DNA of 20,391 bases, from assembly GCA_027064285.1 (NCBI GenBank), contig JAMOPX010000045.1, positions 1-20,391 on the forward strand, read 5' to 3'. Origin of the DNA: Desulfobacterales bacterium. Lineage in GTDB: Bacteria; Desulfobacterota; DSM-4660; Desulfatiglandales; JALVZP01. The notes beneath the pieces were generated by a model. The model was given only the letters and a program-made list of their open reading frames with translations, made no database searches and had not been told where the DNA came from. Numbering within the stretch: position 1 is the stretch's first letter; every line of letters begins with the position of its first letter. Below are positions 15,827-20,391 of this stretch, piece by piece. The position numbers and the translations under genes are program-made.

Positions 15827-17236
15827 ATGAAAGAGATAAAAAAAGAGCTTTTAAAAAAGATTCTGGATGTTCTGGACTACAGGATAGCTATAGTAAACCA
15901 GAATATGATCATCCATTATGCAAACAAGAATTTCATAGATGAGTATGGTCAAGATAAGGTAATTGGAAAAAAGTGTTATGAGATTATTTATAATAAAAAA
16001 TCTCATTGTAGTGGGTCATCAGATGTAACATGTCCTTTAGCAAAATCCATAAGTACTGGCAAGCATATAAGAGTTATCCATAAATTAAATGAAGAAAAAG
16101 ATGTTCTTATAGAGGTATATCCTTTAGGTCAAGGTTTCTATGGCCTGATCTTGACCGAGCCTACAGGATACCACCATCTCATAAATAAGATCAGATCTGC
16201 AGAAGAAAAATTCAAAGTGATCCTTGATACTGCAACAGACGCTATCTTGAGTATAGACAGTAATCATAAAATTATTCTTTTTAACAACGCTGCTGAAAGG
16301 ATATTTGGTTATAAGAAAGAGGAGATAATAGGAAAAGACTTGAATATACTTATACCTTCCTACTATGGTGACCATGCTGTGTATGTAAAAAGACTCTTGG
16401 AAACCAGAAAACCAAAAATAATTGGAAAAACCCTAACCTTTAATGCTAAGAAAAAAGACGGAAGTGAAATTCCCGTAGAGCTTAGTCTGTCATATACAGA
16501 ATTAAATGGAGAAATTACATTTACTGCCATAATAAGAGACATATCTGAACAAAAACAGATGAAAAGGAAACTGCTTCAGTCAGAAAGATTAGCTGCAGTG
16601 GGAAAGGCAGTAGCACATGTTGCTCATGAGATAAAAAATCCTCTCATGATCATTGGAGGCTTTTCCCAGCAGATAAAAAAACATATCTCAGATGAAAAGT
16701 CCCGGAAAAAGATAGACATGATCTTAGACGAAGTTTCTCGATTAGAGAGACTAATAGCAAACTTAGGAGATTTTACCAAAGAATACAGGCTTATAAAAAG
16801 ACCTTCAGATATAAACTCTGTAATAAATGATGTCTTAAAGATGATGAAAGAGATATACCCAAAAGATAAATATAGATTTGTGGCGCATTTGTCTCCCGAA
16901 ATAGGAGAAATTATGTGTGATCCTGATAAGTTAAAGCAGGTTTTCATAAATATCATAACAAATGCTATTCAGGCAATGGAAAATGGAGGCACAGTAACTG
17001 TAACTACACAGAACCTGACAGATGGGGTCGAAATCACCATAGAAGATGAAGGAAAAGGCATGAGTGAGGAGGAATTGCTTCATATATTTGAGCCTTTTTA
17101 TACTACAAGAGATTCTGGCTCAGGGCTTGGACTTGCTATATCTTATAGAATAATAGAAGCTCACAAAGGAGAGATAAAAGCCATAAGTGAGCCGGGTAAA
17201 GGCACAAAATTCATTATAAGACTTCCTTTAGTATAG
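15827..17236 (+). CDS. Cytoplasmic PAS-domain sensor histidine kinase, orphan
   Basis: A 469-residue kinase without transmembrane segments. PAS1 (about 10-110) includes three cysteines, Cys50, Cys61 and Cys69, spaced like the cysteine-bearing PAS domains common in sulfate reducers. PAS2 (about 127-240) ends in the usual RDISEQKQ linker. The HisKA domain has the phospho-acceptor His267 in VAHEIKNPL, and the ATPase domain shows NIITNAIQAM (N box), DEGKGMS, FEPFYTT and GSGLGLAIS. No response regulator is adjacent, and the gene sits 6 nt after xerD and before menB. The cysteines may sense redox state or bind a metal or haem; that is inference. Signal and output are unknown. Confidence 0.88.
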   Translation: MKEIKKELLKKILDVLDYRIAIVNQNMIIHYANKNFIDEYGQDKVIGKKCYEIIYNKKSHCSGSSDVTCPLAKSISTGKHIRVIHKLNEEKDVLIEVYPLGQGFYGLILTEPTGYHHLINKIRSAEEKFKVILDTATDAILSIDSNHKIILFNNAAERIFGYKKEEIIGKDLNILIPSYYGDHAVYVKRLLETRKPKIIGKTLTFNAKKKDGSEIPVELSLSYTELNGEITFTAIIRDISEQKQMKRKLLQSERLAAVGKAVAHVAHEIKNPLMIIGGFSQQIKKHISDEKSRKKIDMILDEVSRLERLIANLGDFTKEYRLIKRPSDINSVINDVLKMMKEIYPKDKYRFVAHLSPEIGEIMCDPDKLKQVFINIITNAIQAMENGGTVTVTTQNLTDGVEITIEDEGKGMSEEELLHIFEPFYTTRDSGSGLGLAISYRIIEAHKGEIKAISEPGKGTKFIIRLPLV

Positions 17237-17271
17237 GAAAAGATTTTCAGGTTAAGGAAAGGAGATTGTTT

Positions 17272-18096
17272 ATGGGATCTGTAGAATGGAAAAAAGTGGG
17301 TAACTTTAAGGATATAAATTACTATAAGGCAGAAGGCATAGCAAAGATAGCAATAGACAGACAGGAAAAGCTAAATGCCTTTAGGCCTCTTACTATAAAG
17401 GAGATCTCAGAAGCACTAAAAGATGCTCAGGAAGATCCAGACATCGGCGTGATTATCCTGACAGGAGAAGGGAAAAAGGCATTTTGTACAGGTGGAGATC
17501 AGACAGTAAGGGGAGACCATGGATATGTGGATGAAGAAGGGGTAAGCAGGCTTAATGTCTTGGACTTGCAAATCCAGATCAGGAGATGTCCCAAACCTGT
17601 TATTGCCATGGTAGCAGGATATGCCATTGGAGGGGGAAATGTGCTTCAGGTGGTATGTGACCTGACAATAGCTGCGGATAATGCCATATTTGGACAAACA
17701 GGCCCAAAAGTGGGTTCTTTTGATGGAGGCTTTGGTGCATCTTATTTGGCAAGGATAGTTGGACAGAAAAAAGCGCGTGAGATATGGTTCTTGTGTAGAC
17801 AATACACTGCAAAGGAAGCATTAGAGATGGGACTTGTAAATGCTGTAGTCCCTTTGGAGAAGTTAGAAGAAGAAACAGTAAAATGGGCTAAAGAAATACT
17901 TGCTAATTCTCCAACAGCAATTGCCTGCCTTAAGGCTGCCCTAAATGCTGACTGCGATGGTCAAGCAGGACTTCAACAATTAGCCGGACTTTCAACCATG
18001 CTCTTTTACATGACTGATGAGGCACAGGAAGGAAGAGATGCATTCCTTGAAAAAAGAAGACCAGAATTCTCAAGGTTCAGGGGGAGACAGCCTTAA
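17272..18096 (+). CDS. menB: 1,4-dihydroxy-2-naphthoyl-CoA synthase (MenB)
   Basis: A 274-residue crotonase-fold enzyme that closes the naphthoate ring from o-succinylbenzoyl-CoA. MenB-specific blocks are CTGGDQ (about 80), GYAIGGGNVLQVVCDLTIA, FGQTGPKVGSFDGGFGASY, REIWFLCRQYTA and the C-terminal GRDAFLEKRRPEFSRF tail. The ATG at 17272 is preferred over a TTG two codons earlier, since GGAG lies 7 nt before it. It follows the kinase by 35 nt, and menA starts inside its 3' end. The SFDGGFG motif separates it from ordinary enoyl-CoA hydratases. Confidence 0.94.
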   Translation: MGSVEWKKVGNFKDINYYKAEGIAKIAIDRQEKLNAFRPLTIKEISEALKDAQEDPDIGVIILTGEGKKAFCTGGDQTVRGDHGYVDEEGVSRLNVLDLQIQIRRCPKPVIAMVAGYAIGGGNVLQVVCDLTIAADNAIFGQTGPKVGSFDGGFGASYLARIVGQKKAREIWFLCRQYTAKEALEMGLVNAVVPLEKLEEETVKWAKEILANSPTAIACLKAALNADCDGQAGLQQLAGLSTMLFYMTDEAQEGRDAFLEKRRPEFSRFRGRQP

Positions 18097-18955
18097 AAAG
18101 TGGATTTTTGCCATAAGACCACAAACTCTGTTTGCCTCTGTATCTCCTGTTATTATGGGCAGTTCAATGGCTTATGCCGACCATGTATTTCATCTTCCTT
18201 CTTCTTTAATGGCATTTTTTGGAGCAATCTTTATTCAGATTGGCACAAATCTGGCGAATGATTATTATGACTTTATTCATGGAGTAGATACAAAAGAAAG
18301 GCTTGGCCCTCTTAGAGTGACCCAGCAAGGACTTATAAAACCAGATTTAGTAAAAAAGGGTTTTATGGTAGCATTTCTTTTATCTGCTATATGTGGATTC
18401 TACCTTGTAATGAGAGCAGGCTTACCTATTCTCATAATAGGTCTAATCTCCATAGCACTTGGAATAGCATATACTGCTGGACCTATCCCTTTGGGATACA
18501 TAGGAATTGCAGATCTTTTAGTTATTATATTCTTTGGACCAGTAGCAGTTGCTGGAACATACTATGTACAGGCCCTTTCCATAAAAAAGGATGTAATCTT
18601 GATCGGGCTTGCTCCTGGCTTTATTTCCAACGCAATCCTTGTTGTAAACAACCTGAGAGATATAGAAACTGATGCCTGTGCTGGGAAAAAAAGTCTTGCT
18701 GTAAGATTTGGAAAGGGTTTTGCAAGAGCTGAATATCTAATCTCTTTAATAATAGCTTTTCTTGTGCCTCTTTTTTTCTTATCAAAAAGTCATCGTTTTC
18801 ATTTGCTGTGCTGGATTTCATTTCTAATTGTTATTCCCTATGTAAAAGTGCTCTGGCAAAAACCAAGTCCTCTTTATAATCAGCTTCTAAAAAAGACAGC
18901 CCTTCTTCTTTTTGTTTACTCTCTTCTGTTTTCAGCCGGATGGATTCTGAAATGA
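18038..18955 (+). CDS. menA: 1,4-dihydroxy-2-naphthoate polyprenyltransferase (MenA)
   Basis: An approximately 305-residue integral membrane prenyltransferase of the UbiA superfamily that attaches the isoprenoid tail to DHNA to form demethylmenaquinone. It opens with WIFAIRPQTLFASVSPVIMG, has the first Mg-diphosphate motif NDYYDFIHGVD and the second in NNLRDIETDACAGKKSL, with about eight to nine hydrophobic segments throughout. The start is uncertain: the ATG at 18038 is preceded by AGGAAGG and is chosen; the ATG at 18017 is also possible. Either choice overlaps the menB 3' end, which suggests translational coupling. Its TGA overlaps the menC ATG. Confidence 0.92.
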   Translation: MHSLKKEDQNSQGSGGDSLKKWIFAIRPQTLFASVSPVIMGSSMAYADHVFHLPSSLMAFFGAIFIQIGTNLANDYYDFIHGVDTKERLGPLRVTQQGLIKPDLVKKGFMVAFLLSAICGFYLVMRAGLPILIIGLISIALGIAYTAGPIPLGYIGIADLLVIIFFGPVAVAGTYYVQALSIKKDVILIGLAPGFISNAILVVNNLRDIETDACAGKKSLAVRFGKGFARAEYLISLIIAFLVPLFFLSKSHRFHLLCWISFLIVIPYVKVLWQKPSPLYNQLLKKTALLLFVYSLLFSAGWILK

Positions 18956-19977
18956 AAATAAAATTATACCATTACAAAATCCCTCTTTCTCTTCCCGTAA
19001 CTTCCAGTGCTTCTTATACAAGAGAGGGATTGATTCTATTTTTGCAGGACAAAAGCGGATCCTATGGGATAGGAGAAATAGCACCTTTAGAAAATTTAAG
19101 CAAAGAAACTATCAGAGATTGTATTAAGCAGGTAAAAGCAATCTCAGGGATTATAGAGAAGCAGAATATAGAAGATATTTCCAGCAAATGTTATCCAAGT
19201 GTAAGATTTGGTTTGGAGCTTGCTGCGCTAAGTTTAGAAGCAAATAAAAAAGAAAAAAGTCTATTTGAGCTATTAAACAAAAACAATGATTATTGTGAAG
19301 ATAAAAGAGTAAGATTAAATGCGCTTTTGACAAGGCAAAATATACACGAGTTAGAAAAACTTTTAGAATTGGGCTACAGCTCTTTTAAGATCAAAATAAG
19401 GGCTGAAGAAGACTTGAAATTAGTCAAACAGGCAAGATATAGCGGGGGATGGGATATAGAGCTTAGGTTAGATGCAAACAGATCTTTTTCCTTAGATGAA
19501 GGTATAAGATTCGGAAAAAAAGTTTATCCGCTTCAGATAGCTTATATAGAGGATCCTGTAACAACAGGTCTAAAGAAATTTTTTGATCAGACAGGGATAG
19601 ACATCGGAATAGATCAGGGAATAGAGTTCAAAGAGGTGAGATATGGAATGCATATAAAGGCATGGATAATAAAACCCGGCATCGTAGGAGGAATAAAAGA
19701 AACTATCGCCCTTATAAAAGAGGCGTTAAGCTTGGGAATACTTCCTATCTTAAGCAACCCTTTCTATTCCGGTGTGGGAGTAAGCGCTCTTATTTGCCTT
19801 TCGTCTGCATTTGTAGATAAAGACATAGCCATGGGTTTTGATCCATACAGGTGGATAAAAGAGGATATATTGGAGGAGCCTCTGGAAATAAAAGAGGGTA
19901 GTTTTTTTCTAAAAGAGGTATTAAAAAAGATGCTCAAGATAAATATGAAAAATTTGAATTTGGTATTTTCTAATTGA
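18952..19977 (+). CDS. menC: o-Succinylbenzoate synthase (MenC), enolase superfamily
   Basis: A 341-residue enzyme that dehydrates SHCHC to o-succinylbenzoate. The enolase-superfamily residues can be placed: KxK at Lys146 and Lys148 (FKIKIR), metal ligands Asp174 (LDANRS), Glu200 (IEDP) and Asp221 (GIDQG), and the opposite Lys241 (IIKPGIVGG). The ATG at 18952 gives an ATGA overlap with menA, preferred over an ATG four codons upstream. Members of this family can also be dipeptide epimerases or N-acylamino acid racemases, but position behind menB and menA supports MenC. It is the last gene of the operon. Confidence 0.9.
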   Translation: MKIKLYHYKIPLSLPVTSSASYTREGLILFLQDKSGSYGIGEIAPLENLSKETIRDCIKQVKAISGIIEKQNIEDISSKCYPSVRFGLELAALSLEANKKEKSLFELLNKNNDYCEDKRVRLNALLTRQNIHELEKLLELGYSSFKIKIRAEEDLKLVKQARYSGGWDIELRLDANRSFSLDEGIRFGKKVYPLQIAYIEDPVTTGLKKFFDQTGIDIGIDQGIEFKEVRYGMHIKAWIIKPGIVGGIKETIALIKEALSLGILPILSNPFYSGVGVSALICLSSAFVDKDIAMGFDPYRWIKEDILEEPLEIKEGSFFLKEVLKKMLKINMKNLNLVFSN

Positions 19978-20003
19978 ACATGGCAGTTTATAGAAAGAAC
20001 AAG

Positions 20004-20041
20004 GGGCTGTATCCCTGCTTTTCAAAGTAGGGATACAGCCC
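20004..20041. terminator. Strong stem-loop after menC; terminator and/or left-end hairpin of the IS remnant
   Basis: GGGCTGTATCCCT (20004-20016) pairs perfectly with AGGGATACAGCCC (20029-20041), and the stem can extend through one G-T pair and CTTT/AAAG to a tiny loop. No T-run follows on either strand. It lies 26 bp after the menC stop and 42 bp before the tnpA-like ATG. IS200-type elements are known to carry a terminator-like stem-loop at their left end, so it may belong to the element and also end the men transcript. Confidence 0.55.
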
Positions 20042-20083
20042 GAAACTGTTGACTTTGAATCAGCAATAGCATACCATAAGACT

Positions 20084-20182
20084 ATGAGAGAAGCTAAACA
20101 CATCAAAGGTTGTGTCTATCACACAGCATACCATATATCCTGGATACCAAAATACAGAAAATCAATTTTGGTTGCAGAATAG
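20084..20182 (+). pseudogene. IS200-type TnpA (Y1 transposase) N-terminal fragment
   Basis: The ATG at 20084 opens a 32-codon frame containing VYHTAYHISWIPKYRKSILVAE, which closely follows the N-terminus of IS200/IS605 TnpA (YHxxWxPKYRRxxLxGE). It stops at TAG 20180-20182; the HUH histidine pair and the catalytic Tyr are absent, so the fragment is inactive. Confidence 0.65.
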
Positions 20183-20365
20183 AAAGGCCATATTGAGGAA
20201 AAAACTCAAAAAGATAGTGAAACTCCAAGGCAGACTTGACAGCCTAAAAAACAAAGAGAACAACCTACGAGACCTGTGAATCATGTTCAAACTACTACCA
20301 CACGGAGATGTTAACGGAGCAAGGAATATACTTAGGAAATTCAAAAAGAATTGGTTTGACCTTAG

Positions 20366-20385
20366 CCTATGACTTTAGTCATAGG
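20366..20385 (+). repeat. Right-end hairpin of the IS200/IS605-type remnant
   Basis: CCTATGACTTTAGTCATAGG is a perfect 8-bp stem with a TTTA loop. It overlaps the last tnpB-like stop codon and lies a few bases from the window edge, as expected for the subterminal hairpin recognised by TnpA in IS605-type right ends. Confidence 0.65.
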
Positions 20386-20391
20386 TAGTTC

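Larger units (their letters stand above)
20042..20391 (+). mobile_element. Degenerate IS200/IS605-type element with deleted interior
   Basis: A tnpA-like start (20084-20182) is followed directly by tnpB-like 3' sequence and a terminal hairpin, with most of both genes missing. The tnpB end needs frame changes: one frame near 20270-20305 reads TCESCSNYYH, with a CxxC like half of the TnpB zinc ribbon. The next frame reads HGDVNGARNIL, with the Asp of the third RuvC motif, and stops at 20370-20372. Upstream, 20193-20276 is an open basic, lysine-rich frame ending in TGA. The left boundary may lie at or before the stem-loop at 20004; the right end may be just beyond the window edge. Confidence 0.6.

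Noticed and set aside
18391..18672. A 93-codon plus-strand frame within menA.
   Set aside because: Out-of-frame shadow of the conserved membrane prenyltransferase.

Overview
The window is AT-rich bacterial chromosome, densely packed with housekeeping and cofactor genes and edged by decayed transposons. The gene set points to an anaerobic Gram-negative lineage of the Desulfobacterota (deltaproteobacterial) type. It encodes the classical o-succinylbenzoate route to menaquinone, an acyl-CoA dehydrogenase that looks like the non-decarboxylating glutaryl-CoA dehydrogenase of sulfate reducers, a stand-alone IMP cyclohydrolase, and a PAS kinase with a cysteine-bearing PAS domain. This placement is an inference from protein families; no rRNA or other phylogenetic marker is present.

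Layout, left to right. Positions 1-500 hold the 3' remnant of an IS982-type transposase and one copy of a roughly 133-bp repeat. An acyl-CoA dehydrogenase gene (611-1774, +) follows with its own promoter, and ends at a strong terminator shared with the converging minus-strand genes. The next minus-strand block is fusA-type EF-G, a HIT hydrolase and a ketopantoate-reductase-like gene, driven by a good promoter near 5160. Upstream of it, also on the minus strand, lies pabA-pabB-pabC for p-aminobenzoate (folate). pabB is split by an apparent one-base frameshift at an A9 tract. A second, inverted copy of the repeat (7943-8074) sits 14 bp before pabA and next to what looks like the first codons of a tnpB gene.

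From 8145 to 18955 and beyond, two divergent operons fan out from a 320-bp intergenic region (13523-13842). Minus strand: purH (IMP cyclohydrolase domain only), htpX, menG/ubiE, menF, menD. Plus strand: Xaa-Pro peptidase, xerD/xerC-type recombinase, PAS histidine kinase, menB, menA, menC. Together they cover chorismate to isochorismate (MenF), SEPHCHC (MenD), OSB (MenC), the naphthoate ring (MenB), prenylation (MenA) and methylation (MenG). menE and menH are not in the window. Genes are tightly coupled (ATGA overlaps at menG/menF and menA/menC). The conserved start of menG can only be read from an ATT codon placed behind a perfect AGGAGG. The window ends in a degenerate IS200/IS605-type element (about 20004-20391) with a tnpA start, a tnpB zinc-ribbon/RuvC-III end and a terminal hairpin.

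I see no CRISPR array, tRNA, rRNA or obvious defence system. The most notable signals are the ATT start of menG, the A9 frameshift in pabB, and the inverted repeat pair linked to a tnpB remnant.
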